Positions 29,717 to 38,992 are shown, counted from the stretch's first letter. The stretch is DNA of 64,000 bases from Pseudomonadota bacterium (GCA_029779845.1 JAKOZT010000004.1:1-64000); one strand, 5' to 3'. The notes: generated from the sequence alone by a model not told the origin. Translations and numbers: made by a program.

Positions 29717-30634
29717 ATGCGTTTTTCGGTGTACCAGGTGAGCCGCAAGGGCGGCCGCGAGAAGAACGAAGACCGCATGGGCTATTGCTACACGCGGGAT
29801 TCCGGCCTGTTCGCGCTGGCCGACGGCATGGGCGGGCACCCCGAGGGCGAGGTCGCCTCGCAGCTCGCCCTGCAGACGCTGGCTGCGATGTTCCAGCGCG
29901 ACTCCAAGCCGACGCTGCCCGAGCCGATGCGTTTTCTCAACGAGGCGATCATCGCCGGCCACCACCAGCTGCTGCGCTACGCGACGCAGAAGGCGCTGAT
30001 CGACACGCCGCGCACCACCGTCGTCGCCTGCCTGCTGCAGGGCAACTCGGCCTACTGGGCGCACTGCGGCGACTCGCGCCTGTACATGGTGCGCGGCGAC
30101 AAGCTGATCGCGCGCACGCGCGACCACTCGTACTCCGAACTGCAGGAGACCATGAGCCAGGTCGTGCCGATGGGCGAGCGCTTCAACCGCAACGTGCTGT
30201 TCACCTGCCTGGGCAGCCCGGGCAAGCCGGTGGTCGACACCGTCGGCCCGCTGATGCTGCAGGCCGGCGACCGGCTGCTGCTGTGCAGCGACGGCCTGTG
30301 GGGCACGGTGTCGGACGCCGAGATCGTCGACCAGCTCTCGCGCAACGCGATCTCCGATGCGGTGCCCGAACTGGTCGAGCAGGCGCTGCGCAACGGCGGG
30401 CCGAAGTGCGACAACGTCTCGGTGCTGGCGGTCGAGTGGGAAGCCGCCGAGGACAGCGACAGCGGCCTGGGCATCTCCACGCAATCGCTGGGCGAGGAGG
30501 TGTTCGCCTCCACGATCCAGGCCAGCGTGCTGGGCACCGACTCGCCCGACGAACTGGACGACGCCGAGATCGAGCGCTCGATCCGCGAGATCAACGAGGC
30601 GATCCGCCGCTCGTCGCAGCAGAAGAAGAGCTGA
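29717..30634 (+). CDS. PP2C family Ser/Thr protein phosphatase
   Basis: A 305-residue metal-dependent phosphatase. Metal-site aspartates are visible in NEDRMG, LADGMGGHPEGE, CSDGLWG and KCDNVSVL, the standard order. The catalytic domain is about residues 5-245. The last 55 residues are an acidic, Ser-rich tail (SDSGLG, ELDDAEIERS) that may be disordered or a target. It probably reverses the neighbouring kinase (inference). Confidence 0.93.
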   Translation: MRFSVYQVSRKGGREKNEDRMGYCYTRDSGLFALADGMGGHPEGEVASQLALQTLAAMFQRDSKPTLPEPMRFLNEAIIAGHHQLLRYATQKALIDTPRTTVVACLLQGNSAYWAHCGDSRLYMVRGDKLIARTRDHSYSELQETMSQVVPMGERFNRNVLFTCLGSPGKPVVDTVGPLMLQAGDRLLLCSDGLWGTVSDAEIVDQLSRNAISDAVPELVEQALRNGGPKCDNVSVLAVEWEAAEDSDSGLGISTQSLGEEVFASTIQASVLGTDSPDELDDAEIERSIREINEAIRRSSQQKKS

Positions 30635-30640
30635 CTGACG

Positions 30641-30693
30641 GCCCCCCGAGGGGGGGCACGGGCTCGGCTTGGGGCGGCCCGGCGCTCGAGCCC
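30641..30693. repeat. Dispersed palindromic intergenic repeat, copy 1
   Basis: The hairpin CCCCCC-GA-GGGGGG (30642-30655) is followed by GGGCTCG (30660-30666) and CGAGCCC (30687-30693), flanking the core GGCTTGGGGCGGCCCGGCG. The same core occurs at 36854-36937, 43181-43251 and 45262-45345. It lies between the PP2C gene and rph. Confidence 0.7.
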
Positions 30694-30725
30694 GCTCTGC
30701 GCGCGAGCACTGCGACAATCGCGGC

Positions 30726-31454
30726 ATGACTTCATTTCAAAGAACGAAGGGCCGCGCCGCCGACGCGCTGCGCCCGGTCACCCTCACGCGCCGCTACACC
30801 CGCCACGCCGAGGGTTCGGTGCTGGTCGCCTTCGGCGACACCCAGGTGCTGTGCACCGCCTCGGTCGAGGAGAAGGTGCCGCCGCACAAGCGCGGCTCCG
30901 GCGAGGGCTGGGTGACGGCCGAATACGGCATGTTGCCGCGCGCCACGCACACCCGCTCCGACCGCGAGGCCGCCAAGGGCAAGCAGAGCGGCCGCACGCA
31001 GGAGATCCAGCGCCTGATCGGCCGCTCGATGCGCAGCGTGTTCGACCTGAAGGCGCTGGGCGAGCGCACGATCTCGCTGGACTGCGACGTGCTGCAGGCC
31101 GACGGCGGCACGCGCACCGCGGCGATCACCGGTGCCTTCGTCGCGGCGCACGACGCGGTGAGCTGGCTGCTGGCGCAGGGCAAGATCGCGGCCAGCCCGA
31201 TCCGCAGCTTCGTCGCCGCGGTGTCGGTGGGCATCGTCGAGGGCACGCCGCTGCTGGACCTCGAATACGTCGAGGACTCGGCCTGCGACACCGACATGAA
31301 CGTCGTGATGACCTCCGAAGGCGGCTACGTCGAGGTGCAGGGCACGGCCGAGGGCACGCCCTTCACGCACGCCGAGATGGCGCAGTTGCTCGCGCTGGCC
31401 GACAAGGGCATCCGCGAGCTGGTGGCGGCGCAGCGTGCCGCGCTTGCAAGCTGA
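30726..31454 (+). CDS. rph: Ribonuclease PH
   Basis: A 242-residue phosphorolytic 3'-5' exoribonuclease that trims tRNA 3' ends and r[22 protein letters not shown] and [21 protein letters not shown] are present over the expected single-domain length. It assembles as a hexamer in known cases. It is the first gene of rph-rdgB-hemW, with tight spacing. Confidence 0.97.
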   Translation: MTSFQRTKGRAADALRPVTLTRRYTRHAEGSVLVAFGDTQVLCTASVEEKVPPHKRGSGEGWVTAEYGMLPRATHTRSDREAAKGKQSGRTQEIQRLIGRSMRSVFDLKALGERTISLDCDVLQADGGTRTAAITGAFVAAHDAVSWLLAQGKIAASPIRSFVAAVSVGIVEGTPLLDLEYVEDSACDTDMNVVMTSEGGYVEVQGTAEGTPFTHAEMAQLLALADKGIRELVAAQRAALAS

Positions 31455-31458
31455 GCCT

Positions 31459-32088
31459 GTGAGACTGGTTCTTGCCTCCAACAACGCCAAGAAGCTCGCC
31501 GAGCTGAAGGCGCTGTTCGCGTCGCTGCCGCTGGAGATCGTCGCGCAGGGAATGCTGGGCATCGCCGAGGCCGAGGAGCCGCACCACACGTTCATCGAGA
31601 ACGCGCTGGCGAAGGCGCGCCATGCGGCGCAGGCCGGCGGCGGTGCGGCGATTGCGGACGACTCGGGCTTGTGCGTCGATGCGTTGGGCGGTGCGCCAGG
31701 CGTGATTTCGGCGCATTTCGCCAGCGTGGCGCTGCCTCCCGGCGAGCGCGAAGCGCAGCGGCGTGTGCAGGACGAAGCCAACAACACCTTGCTGCTGCAA
31801 CGCCTGCACGGCGTGGCGGATCGGCGCGCAAAGTTCGTCTCGACGCTGGTCGCGATCCGCTCGGCCGACGACCCCGAGCCGCTGGTCGCGGTGGGGCGCT
31901 GGCACGGCGAGATCCTCGCCGCGCCGCGCGGCGCGGGCGGCTTCGGCTACGACCCGCTGATGTTCATCCCTGCGCTCGGCCACAGCGTCGCCGAGCTGGA
32001 TGCGGCGACCAAGAACGCGCTGAGCCACCGCGCGCTGGCCGCCGCGCAGATGCTCTCGTCGATGCGCGAGAGCTGGCACCTTGGCTGA
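31459..32088 (+). CDS. rdgB: RdgB/HAM1 family non-canonical purine NTP pyrophosphatase
   Basis: A 209-residue enzyme that hydrolyses dITP, XTP and related NTPs to monophosphates, keeping deaminated purines out of nucleic acids. The motifs LASNNAKKLAEL at the N-terminus, AIADDSGLCVDAL and GGFGYDPLM are clear. The start is GTG 31459; an ATG 24 nt upstream overlaps rph and is less likely. The 3' end overlaps hemW by 8 nt. Confidence 0.95.
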   Translation: MRLVLASNNAKKLAELKALFASLPLEIVAQGMLGIAEAEEPHHTFIENALAKARHAAQAGGGAAIADDSGLCVDALGGAPGVISAHFASVALPPGEREAQRRVQDEANNTLLLQRLHGVADRRAKFVSTLVAIRSADDPEPLVAVGRWHGEILAAPRGAGGFGYDPLMFIPALGHSVAELDAATKNALSHRALAAAQMLSSMRESWHLG

Positions 32089-33289
32089 ATCGGCGGCCGA
32101 ACGCCTGGCCCGCTACGCGCGGCTGGGCACGCTGGCGCTGCCTTCGCTGCCGCCGCTGGCGCTGTACGTGCACCTGCCGTGGTGCCTGAAGAAGTGCCCT
32201 TATTGCGACTTCAACAGCCACGAATGGCGCGAGGGCGGCACGCCGCCCGAGGCGCGCTATCTCGACGCGCTGCGCGCCGACCTCGAAGCCTCGCTGCCCT
32301 TCGTCTGGGGCCGGCGCGTGATCAGCGTCTTCATCGGCGGCGGCACGCCCAGCCTGTTCTCGCCCGATGCGATCGCCACGCTGATCGGCGACATCCGCGC
32401 GCGCCTGCCGCTCGAACCCGGCGCCGAGATCACGCTGGAGGCCAACCCCGGCACCTTCGAGCGCGACCGCTTCCGCGCCTTCCGCGAGGCCGGCGTCACG
32501 CGGCTGTCGATCGGCGTGCAGAGCTTCGACGACGCACGCCTGCGCGCGCTCGGGCGCGTGCACGACGCGGCGCAGGCGAAGGCGGCGGTGGAAGAAGCGG
32601 CGCGCCACTTCGAGACCTTCAACCTCGACCTGATGTACGCGCTCCCGGGCCAGAGCGTGGCCGAGCTGGAACGCGAACTCGACACCGCGCTCGCCTTCGA
32701 GCCGCCGCACGTCTCGATCTACCACCTGACGATCGAGCCGAACACGATGTTCGCCAACGCGCCGCCGGCCGGGCTGCCGGACGACGACCTCGCCTCCGAG
32801 ATGCTGGATCGCATCGTCGAGCGCACCACGCATGCGGGGATGGAACGCTACGAGGTCTCGGCTTTCGCCAGGCCGGGCCATCGCTGCCAGCACAACCTCA
32901 ACTACTGGCAGTTCGGCGACTACCTCGGCATCGGCGCGGGTGCGCACGGCAAGCTGAGCTTTCCGCACCGCATCGTGCGCCAGGTGCGCTGGCGCGAGCC
33001 GCTCACCTACATGGACAAGGCGCTCGCCGGCGAGGCGATCTCGAACGACGAGGAAGTCGCGCGCCGCGCGCTGCCCTTCGAGTTCATGCTCAACGCCTTG
33101 CGATTGCGCGAAGGCTTCGAACTCTCGCGCTTCGTCGAGCGCACCGGGTTGCCCTTGTCGGCCATCGCGCCGGCGCTGGACGAGGCGCAGCGCCGCGATC
33201 TGATCGAGCGCGACGGCGGCTGGCTGCGCCCCACGCCGCGCGGCTTCGACTTCCTGTCGGACCTGCAGTCGCTGTTTCTTGCCGACTGA
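32081..33289 (+). CDS. hemW: HemW-type radical SAM protein (heme chaperone)
   Basis: A 402-residue radical SAM protein. The [4Fe-4S]-binding cysteines are C35, C39 and C42 in HLPWCLKKCPYCDF. The C-terminal HemW domain includes NLNYWQFGDYLGIGAGAHGK. It was long called coproporphyrinogen III oxidase-like, but HemW binds heme and lacks the extra HemN cysteine. The start is a TTG at 32081 within the end of rdgB; no better-placed ATG precedes the cluster. Confidence 0.92.
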   Translation: MAESAAERLARYARLGTLALPSLPPLALYVHLPWCLKKCPYCDFNSHEWREGGTPPEARYLDALRADLEASLPFVWGRRVISVFIGGGTPSLFSPDAIATLIGDIRARLPLEPGAEITLEANPGTFERDRFRAFREAGVTRLSIGVQSFDDARLRALGRVHDAAQAKAAVEEAARHFETFNLDLMYALPGQSVAELERELDTALAFEPPHVSIYHLTIEPNTMFANAPPAGLPDDDLASEMLDRIVERTTHAGMERYEVSAFARPGHRCQHNLNYWQFGDYLGIGAGAHGKLSFPHRIVRQVRWREPLTYMDKALAGEAISNDEEVARRALPFEFMLNALRLREGFELSRFVERTGLPLSAIAPALDEAQRRDLIERDGGWLRPTPRGFDFLSDLQSLFLAD

Positions 33290-33290
33290 C

Positions 33291-34385
33291 TCAGACGCGG
33301 TTGGTGGTGGCGCCCATGCCGCGCAGCCGCTCGATCAGCCGCGGCGCGATCTGCGTCAGCGGCAGCACCTCGTGCACCGCGCCGTGGTTGATCGCCTCGC
33401 GCGGCATGCCGAACACCACGCAGCTCGCTTCGTCCTGCGCGAAGTTGTAGCTGCCGGCGTCGCGCAATTCGCGCATCGCCTTCGCGCCGTCGGCGCCCAT
33501 GCCGGTCAGCATGATCGCCAGCGCGTTCGGGCCGACCACGCGCGCGGCCGACCTGAACAGCACTTCCACCGAGGGCATGTGGCGGTTCACCGGCTCGCCG
33601 GCCTGCACGCGCGCGATGTAGTTGGCGCCGCTGCGCTCCACGCTCAGGTGCTGGCCGCCGGGCGCGATGTAGGCATGGCCGGGCAGCACGCGCTCGCCGT
33701 CGCGCGCCTCGGCGACGCGGATGCGGCACAGGCCGTCCAGGCGCGCCGCGTAGCTCTTGGTGAAGCCGGGCGGCATGTGCTGCGTGATCATCACCGCCGG
33801 GCTGTCGGGCGGCAGCTGGATCAGCACTTCCTTGGTCGCCTCGGTGCCGCCGGTGGAGGCGCCGATGAAGACGATCTTCTCGGTCGACAGGCGCCCGATC
33901 GAAGCCGGCAGCGCCGGCCGCGGCGGCGCCGCATCGCCCTGCGCCGCCGCCGGCCCGGCCACCGGCAGCGCCAGCCGCTTCAGGTGCGCCTTGGACGCGA
34001 TGCGGATCTTGTCGGTGATTTCTTCGGCGAGCTGCTTGAGCCCGTCGGCCACGCCGATCTTCGGCTTGGCGACGAAGTCGACCGCGCCGAGTTCGAGCGC
34101 GCGCAGCGTCACCTCGGCGCCACGCTCGGTCAGCGTCGAGACCATCACCACCGGCGTGGGCCGCAGCCGCATCAGCTTGCCGAGGAAGTCGATGCCGTCC
34201 ATGCGCGGCATCTCCACGTCGAGCGTGATCACGTCGGGGTTGGTGTTGCGGATCATCTCGCGGGCGATGAAGGGGTCGGCGGCGGCGCCGACGCACTGCA
34301 TGTCGCTCTGACGGTTGATGATCTCCGACAGCAGGCTGCGCACCAGCGCCGAATCGTCGACCACCACCACGCGCGTCTTGGCCAT
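33291..34385 (-). CDS. cheB: CheB: chemoreceptor methylesterase/glutamine deamidase
   Basis: A 364-residue protein. The receiver (1-125) has D10, D11 and phospho-acceptor D56 in [11 protein letters not shown]. After a linker of about 30 residues, the catalytic domain (about 165-355) shows the Ser of [11 protein letters not shown], the His of ITQHMPPGF and the Asp of MGADGA. It removes methyl groups from chemoreceptors for adaptation. It ends the cheR-cheD-cheB unit, 13 nt after cheD. Confidence 0.96.
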   Translation of the reverse strand: MAKTRVVVVDDSALVRSLLSEIINRQSDMQCVGAAADPFIAREMIRNTNPDVITLDVEMPRMDGIDFLGKLMRLRPTPVVMVSTLTERGAEVTLRALELGAVDFVAKPKIGVADGLKQLAEEITDKIRIASKAHLKRLALPVAGPAAAQGDAAPPRPALPASIGRLSTEKIVFIGASTGGTEATKEVLIQLPPDSPAVMITQHMPPGFTKSYAARLDGLCRIRVAEARDGERVLPGHAYIAPGGQHLSVERSGANYIARVQAGEPVNRHMPSVEVLFRSAARVVGPNALAIMLTGMGADGAKAMRELRDAGSYNFAQDEASCVVFGMPREAINHGAVHEVLPLTQIAPRLIERLRGMGATTNRV

Positions 34386-34398
34386 GTTCTGCGCTCCT

Positions 34399-35046
34399 TC
34401 AGAACAGGTCCACGGAGCCGGCGCCGCCGGCCGGCGGCTTCTGGGCGGCGGCGCGGTCCTGCGCCACCAGCGCCTCGGGGTTGGCCGGCGACAGGCGCTT
34501 GACCATCGCCTTGCCGCAATGCGGCAGGAAGCACACCTTGCGCGGGTAGACGTCCATCACGTCCTTGCTGACCACCGGGATGCGCTCGGTCTTCAGGTAG
34601 TCGAGCACGAACTCGGTGTTGCGCTGGCCGACGTTCATCGTGTTCATGCCGCTGATCACCTGCCCGCCGCCGAACACCTTGGCCTCCAGCGTGGCGCGCG
34701 TGGCGCCGCGCTTGAGCAGTTCGTTGATCAGCAGTTCCATCGCGTAGGAGCCGTAGCGCCCGCTGTCCAGCCCGTTGCCGGCGCCGTCGGGCAGCATGAA
34801 GTGGTTCATGCCGCCGACATGGGCGTTGCGGTCCCACAGGCAGGCGGCGATGCACGAGCCGAGCGTCGTCATGATCAGGATGTCGTCCTCGTCGACGAAG
34901 TACTCGCCGGGCAGGATCTTCACCGCGTCGTTCTTGAAGTGCGCGTCGTAGAAGAAGAACGAGGCCTCGCCCGGCTTGCGCGGCGCGGCCTTCAGGCGCG
35001 CCAGGCGCGAGCCGGCCGGGGAGGCGATGGGGGAGGCGAGGGCCAT
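34399..35046 (-). CDS. cheD: CheD: chemoreceptor glutamine deamidase
   Basis: A 215-residue protein. The catalytic Cys and His are visible in [13 protein letters not shown] and GGMNHFML. The long C-terminal tail (about 180-215) is Pro/Ala-rich. CheD deamidates glutamines in chemoreceptors and can bind CheC-type phosphatases. It lies between cheR and cheB with 13-16 nt gaps. Confidence 0.96.
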   Translation of the reverse strand: MALASPIASPAGSRLARLKAAPRKPGEASFFFYDAHFKNDAVKILPGEYFVDEDDILIMTTLGSCIAACLWDRNAHVGGMNHFMLPDGAGNGLDSGRYGSYAMELLINELLKRGATRATLEAKVFGGGQVISGMNTMNVGQRNTEFVLDYLKTERIPVVSKDVMDVYPRKVCFLPHCGKAMVKRLSPANPEALVAQDRAAAQKPPAGGAGSVDLF

Positions 35047-35062
35047 GGTGCGGGCGGCGCGC

Positions 35063-35914
35063 TCAGACGCGCTCGTAGATGGTCTTGCCGCGCAGGCGGA
35101 ACAGCTCGCGCGAGTCGGAGAAGTTCTCGGAGTGGCCGACGTACAGCAGCCCCTTGGGCTTCATCACCGCGTGGATGCGCTCCAGCACGCGGCGCTGCGT
35201 CTGCGCGTCGAAGTAGATCATCACGTTGCGGCAGAACACGAAGTCGAACGGTTCGCCCAGCGCCCACTGCGCCGCCATCAGGTTGTGGGTGCGGAACTCG
35301 ATCAGCTTGACCAGCTCGGGGCGGATGCGCATGAAGCCGGCGTTCGCGCCGGTGCCGCGCAGGCAGTGGCGGCGCAGCCGCTCGTTCGACAGCCCGCGCG
35401 AATCGGCCGGGTAGACGCCGCGCGCCGCGGTGGCGAGCACCTTGGTGTCGATGTCGCTGGCGAGGATGCGCGCGCCGGTGTTGGCGCCCAGCGCCTCGAC
35501 CAGCGTCATCGCGATCGAGTACGGCTCCTCGCCGGTGGACGCGGCGTTGCACCAGATGCGCGGGTTGGGCACGCCGCGCGCCTTCAGGTCGTCGGCGAAG
35601 GCGTGGAAGTGGTGCTCCTCGCGGAAGAAGGCGGTGAGGTTGGTGGTCAGGCAGTTGACGAACTCCTGCCACTCCGATTCGCCGCTGGCGCCGACGTTGG
35701 TCTCCAGCCATTGCAGGTAGCTGCCGAAGCTGCGGTGGCCGGTTTCGCGCAGGCGGCGCGACAGGCGGCTGTACACCATCGCCTGCTTGCCGGCGTGCAG
35801 GCTGATGCCGGCGCGCTGGTAGATCAGCGCGCGCACGCGTTCGAAGTCGGCCTGGGCGAAGGCGAACTCCTGCTCCGGTGCGGCGGCAACGGCAACGGCG
35901 GCGATGGCGCTCAT
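35063..35914 (-). CDS. cheR: CheR: chemotaxis protein methyltransferase
   Basis: A 283-residue SAM-dependent glutamate O-methyltransferase of chemoreceptors. The N-terminal helical domain (about 20-90) precedes the methyltransferase fold. The SAM region reads NAASTGEEPYSIAM, with FDFVFCRNVMIYF later. The start is ATG 35914 with AGGAGAG close upstream. A sigma-28 promoter lies 32 bp upstream, making this the first gene of the operon. Confidence 0.96.
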   Translation of the reverse strand: MSAIAAVAVAAAPEQEFAFAQADFERVRALIYQRAGISLHAGKQAMVYSRLSRRLRETGHRSFGSYLQWLETNVGASGESEWQEFVNCLTTNLTAFFREEHHFHAFADDLKARGVPNPRIWCNAASTGEEPYSIAMTLVEALGANTGARILASDIDTKVLATAARGVYPADSRGLSNERLRRHCLRGTGANAGFMRIRPELVKLIEFRTHNLMAAQWALGEPFDFVFCRNVMIYFDAQTQRRVLERIHAVMKPKGLLYVGHSENFSDSRELFRLRGKTIYERV

Positions 35915-35945
35915 CCTCTCTCCTGGGCTCGGGGTGTCTCCCGGG

Positions 35946-35972
35946 TTATCGACGCGGCCCGGCGCGCCTTGA
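35946..35972 (-). promoter_or_regulatory. Sigma-28 (FliA) promoter of cheR-cheD-cheB
   Basis: Read on the minus strand: TCAAGGCG, an 11-bp spacer, then GTCGATAA. The flagellar sigma-28 consensus is TAAAGTTT-N11-GCCGATAA, so the -10 matches 7 of 8 and the spacing is exact. Transcription would start about 25 nt before the cheR ATG. This ties the operon to late flagellar gene expression. Confidence 0.8.
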
Positions 35973-36092
35973 GCGGGCGCGCGTCACGAACGCGAAGAAA
36001 AGCGAACAAGCCGCTCAACACCCGTCATTTCGCGGCATCGCGGCGGGGGCCCGCTGCTAGACTGCGATGTAAGCCGGCACCGACTTCAACGC

Positions 36093-36824
36093 TTGAACGC
36101 GCCCACCTCGCCCTCGCAGCCCAGCAAGCCCGGCTCCCTTCGCCTGGACGCGGCGCTGCAGCTGCTGCAGCAGTCGGGGCTGGCGCTGCCCGACACGCGC
36201 GCCAGCGACCCGGCCGGCTGGCTGCAGGCGGTGCTCGACGGGCTGTGCGAACTCTCCAGCCGCGACGCGCTGACGGGCCTCGCGAACCGCCGCCAGTTCG
36301 AGCTGGCGATGGCGCGCGAGATCGACCGCGTGGCGCGCGCCGGCGAGCCCGCGCTGGTGCTGATGATCGACATCGACCATTTCAAGCGCGTCAACGACAC
36401 CCACGGGCACGCCGCCGGCGACCAGGTGCTGCGCGCCATCGGCCGCGCGCTGCACGAATGCATCCGCCCGATGGACACGGTGGCGCGCATGGGCGGCGAG
36501 GAGTTCGCGATGATCCTGCCCAACTGCCCGCCGGCCTTCGGCCAGACGGTGGCCGAGCGCGTGCGCAACAAGGTGCAGGGCCGGCCGGTCAACGTGGCGC
36601 CGGGCGTGGAGGTGGGAGTCACCGTCAGCATCGGCGGCGCCTTCGCGCCGCAGTGGGTGCGGTCCTCGGCGGCGCTGTGGATAGAGCGCGCCGACCAGCA
36701 GCTCTACCGCGCCAAGCAGGAAGGGCGCAACCGCGCCTGCCTGGAGATGCCGCCGGTCTCGCACGTCAGCGCCGAGGAGAAGGGCCTGCTCTTCGGCCAC
36801 TCCCAGTTCCAGGATCTCGAATGA
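36093..36824 (+). CDS. Diguanylate cyclase (GGDEF domain)
   Basis: A 243-residue soluble protein. A short helical N-terminus (1-70) precedes one GGDEF domain (about 75-235). The active site is GGEEF at 134-138, and an RxxD inhibitory site (RPMD, 125-128) sits exactly five residues before it. It should make cyclic di-GMP with product inhibition. No sensory domain is recognised. The start is a TTG at 36093, as no ATG or GTG fits. It lies beside cheR, divergently. Confidence 0.9.
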   Translation: MNAPTSPSQPSKPGSLRLDAALQLLQQSGLALPDTRASDPAGWLQAVLDGLCELSSRDALTGLANRRQFELAMAREIDRVARAGEPALVLMIDIDHFKRVNDTHGHAAGDQVLRAIGRALHECIRPMDTVARMGGEEFAMILPNCPPAFGQTVAERVRNKVQGRPVNVAPGVEVGVTVSIGGAFAPQWVRSSAALWIERADQQLYRAKQEGRNRACLEMPPVSHVSAEEKGLLFGHSQFQDLE

Positions 36825-36853
36825 GCAGCGTGCCAACTCCTTCTTCGCGGGAC

Positions 36854-36937
36854 GAGCGCCGGGCCGCTCCCAAGCCGGCCCGCATCCCCTCGAGGGATCG
36901 ACCGATGTACCCATCGGGCGAGGGGCAGTCATGACTG
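36854..36937 (+). repeat. Start-codon-bearing 84-bp repeat, copy A
   Basis: This stretch matches the reverse complement of 45262-45345 at about 78 of 84 positions (hand alignment). It contains the palindromic core shared with two other intergenic sites and ends with GAGGGGCAGTCATGACTG. That segment provides the ribosome-binding region and ATG of the ParA-like gene. Confidence 0.85.
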
Positions 36938-37695
36938 CACGAATCCTCGCCGTCACCAGCGGCAAGGGCGGCGTGGGCAAGACCTTCGTCTCGGCCAACC
37001 TCGCGGCCGCGCTGGCGCGGCGCGGCGAGCGCGTGCTGGTGCTCGACGCCGACCTGGGCCTGGCCAACCTCGACGTGGTGCTCAACCTGTTCCCCAAGAT
37101 CACGCTGCACGACGTGTTCACCGGCAAGGCGGAACTCGAGCAGGCGGTGCTGCCTGCGCCGGGCGGCTTCTCGGTGCTGCTGGCCGGCTCCGGCCTGGTG
37201 GAGTATTCGCGCCTGACGCCCGAGGTGAGCGAGAAGCTGCTGGAGGTGATCCAGAAGGTCGCGCCGCGCTTCGACCGCATCCTGCTCGACACCGGCGCGG
37301 GCATTTCCGACGTGGTGCTCTACACCGTGTCGCTGGCCGACGACGTGCTGGTGGTGGCCACGCCCGAGCCGACCTCGCTGACCGACGCCTACGCCACCAT
37401 CAAGGTGCTGGCCACGCAGCAGCAGCGCCGCGGCGTCAAGCTGCTGATCAACCAGACCGCGCGCCAGGGCGAGGGCCGCGTGATCCGCGGCCAGCTGCAG
37501 CAGGTGGTGGACCGCTACGTGACGCCGCAGCTGCCCGACGCGGGCGGGCCCTTCAAGCTCGAACTGGTCGGCGAGATCCCGAGCGACGGCGCGGTGCGCG
37601 AGGCGGTGCAGAAGCGCCGCCTGCTGCTGGAGATGCTGCCCGGCTGCCCGGCCGCGCAGGGCATCGCGGCGGCGGCGGAGAAGCTGCAGTCGTGA
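36931..37695 (+). CDS. MinD/ParA superfamily ATPase (FlhG/YlxH-like)
   Basis: A 254-residue deviant-Walker ATPase. Walker A is TSGKGGVGKTF at about residues 9-19, with switch region VLVLDADLGLANLDVVL and Walker B FDRILLDTGAG. It is closest in style to FlhG/MotR-type regulators of flagellar number. Adjacent cheR, diguanylate cyclase and a sigma-28 promoter make a motility role plausible; no flagellar structural gene is in the window. The start codon and ribosome-binding region come from the 84-bp repeat. The next gene overlaps by 4 nt. Confidence 0.85.
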   Translation: MTARILAVTSGKGGVGKTFVSANLAAALARRGERVLVLDADLGLANLDVVLNLFPKITLHDVFTGKAELEQAVLPAPGGFSVLLAGSGLVEYSRLTPEVSEKLLEVIQKVAPRFDRILLDTGAGISDVVLYTVSLADDVLVVATPEPTSLTDAYATIKVLATQQQRRGVKLLINQTARQGEGRVIRGQLQQVVDRYVTPQLPDAGGPFKLELVGEIPSDGAVREAVQKRRLLLEMLPGCPAAQGIAAAAEKLQS

Positions 37696-38081
37696 GCGGC
37701 GAGACCACCGCCTTCGAGCTGATCGGCGGCGAGGCCGCGGTGCGCGCGCTGGTCGACCGCTTCTACGACCTGATGGACCTGGAGCCCGCCTACGCCGCGC
37801 TGCGCGCGGTGCACGGCAACACGCTGGACAGCGCGCGCGACAAGCTGTTCTGGTTCCTGTGCGGCTGGCTGGGCGGGCCGCAGCACTATGTGGAGCGCTT
37901 CGGCCACCCGATGCTGCGCGCGCGCCACCTGCCGTTCGCGATCGGCATCCGCGAGCGCGACCAGTGGCTCGCCTGCATGGCGCAGGCGATGCGCGAGCGC
38001 GAGGTCGATCCGGCCTTGGCGGAGCGGCTGGCGAAAGCCTTCTTCGGCACCGCCGACTGGATGAGGAACAAGGGCGGCTGA
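37692..38081 (+). CDS. Group II truncated hemoglobin
   Basis: A 129-residue 2-on-2 globin. The FELIGGEAAVRALVDRFYDLM start is a family hallmark, and the proximal His lies in ERFGHPMLRARH. Group II globins bind O2 or NO, often for stress protection. The start is GTG 37692, overlapping the ParA-like stop (GTGA), so the two are coupled, although no functional link between them is known. Confidence 0.92.
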   Translation: MSGETTAFELIGGEAAVRALVDRFYDLMDLEPAYAALRAVHGNTLDSARDKLFWFLCGWLGGPQHYVERFGHPMLRARHLPFAIGIRERDQWLACMAQAMREREVDPALAERLAKAFFGTADWMRNKGG

Positions 38082-38082
38082 A

Positions 38083-38946
38083 TCAGGCCGCGAAGCGCTT
38101 CGCGCCCGCCACGCAGGCGACCGCACCGAGCGTCGCCGCCAGCATGCCGACGCTGACCGCTTCGTGCAGCAGCGAGGCCGCCAGCGCGAGGCCGAAGAAG
38201 GGCTGCAGCAGCTGCAGCTGGCCCACCGCCGCGATGCCGCCCTGCGCCAGCCCGCGGTACCAGAACACGAAGCCGATCAGCATGCTGAAGAGCGACACGT
38301 AGGCCAGGCCCAGCCACGCCGGGGCGCCGACCGCCGCCAGCGAGGCGGGCCACGTGAACAGCGCCAGCGGCAGCATCACCGGCAGCGCCAGCAGCAGCGC
38401 CCAGCTGATGACCTGCCAGCCGCCCAGTTGGCGCGCGAGGCGCGCGCCTTCGGCGTAGCCCAGGCCGCAGACGACGATGGCGGCGAGCATCGCCAGATCG
38501 CCGATCCACGAGGCCTCGATGCCGCCGCGCGCCGCGTAGCCCGCGACGCAGGCGCTGCCGAGCAAGGAGAACAGCCAGAACGCCGGCCGTGGCCGCTCGC
38601 CGCCGCGCAGCACGCCGAAGATCGCCGTGCACAAGGGCAGCAGCCCGATGAAGACGATCGAGTGCGCGGCCGACACGTGGCGCAGCGCCAGCGCGGTCAG
38701 CAGTGGAAAGCCGATCACCACGCCCAGCACCACCACCGCGAGCGAGGGCAGCTCGGCGCGCGTCGGGCGGCGCTGGCCGGGCGCCAGCAGCATCGGCGCG
38801 GCCAGCAGCGCGGCGATGCTGGCGCGCGCGGCGGTGAGGAAGACCGGGTCGAAATCCATCACCGCGGCGCGCGTGGCCGGCAGCGAGCCCGCGAAGATCA
38901 GCACGCCGATCGCGCCGTTGATCCAGCCCTGCGTCGTCTTGTCCAT
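38083..38946 (-). CDS. EamA/DMT family transporter
   Basis: A 287-residue integral membrane protein with about ten hydrophobic helices in two EamA repeats (about 5-135 and 150-285). It begins MDKTTQGWINGAIGVLIF. The family exports amino acids and other metabolites or antibiotics. The divergent MocR regulator, separated by 93 bp with an inverted repeat, probably controls it. The substrate is unknown; an amino acid or vitamin B6-related compound is possible given the regulator. Confidence 0.9.
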   Translation of the reverse strand: MDKTTQGWINGAIGVLIFAGSLPATRAAVMDFDPVFLTAARASIAALLAAPMLLAPGQRRPTRAELPSLAVVVLGVVIGFPLLTALALRHVSAAHSIVFIGLLPLCTAIFGVLRGGERPRPAFWLFSLLGSACVAGYAARGGIEASWIGDLAMLAAIVVCGLGYAEGARLARQLGGWQVISWALLLALPVMLPLALFTWPASLAAVGAPAWLGLAYVSLFSMLIGFVFWYRGLAQGGIAAVGQLQLLQPFFGLALAASLLHEAVSVGMLAATLGAVACVAGAKRFAA

Positions 38947-38954
38947 CGTCGCAG

Positions 38955-38992
38955 TGGACCGCGAAAACACCGCCCAAGCCATGCACGGTCCA
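38955..38992. promoter_or_regulatory. Inverted repeat, likely MocR operator
   Basis: TGGACCG (38955-38961) and CGGTCCA (38986-38992) are perfect inverted 7-mers with centres 31 bp apart, about three helical turns. They lie in the 93-bp gap between the EamA gene and the divergent MocR gene. TACAAT (38994-38999) is adjacent and could be a -10 element. Binding is inferred from position. Confidence 0.5.
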
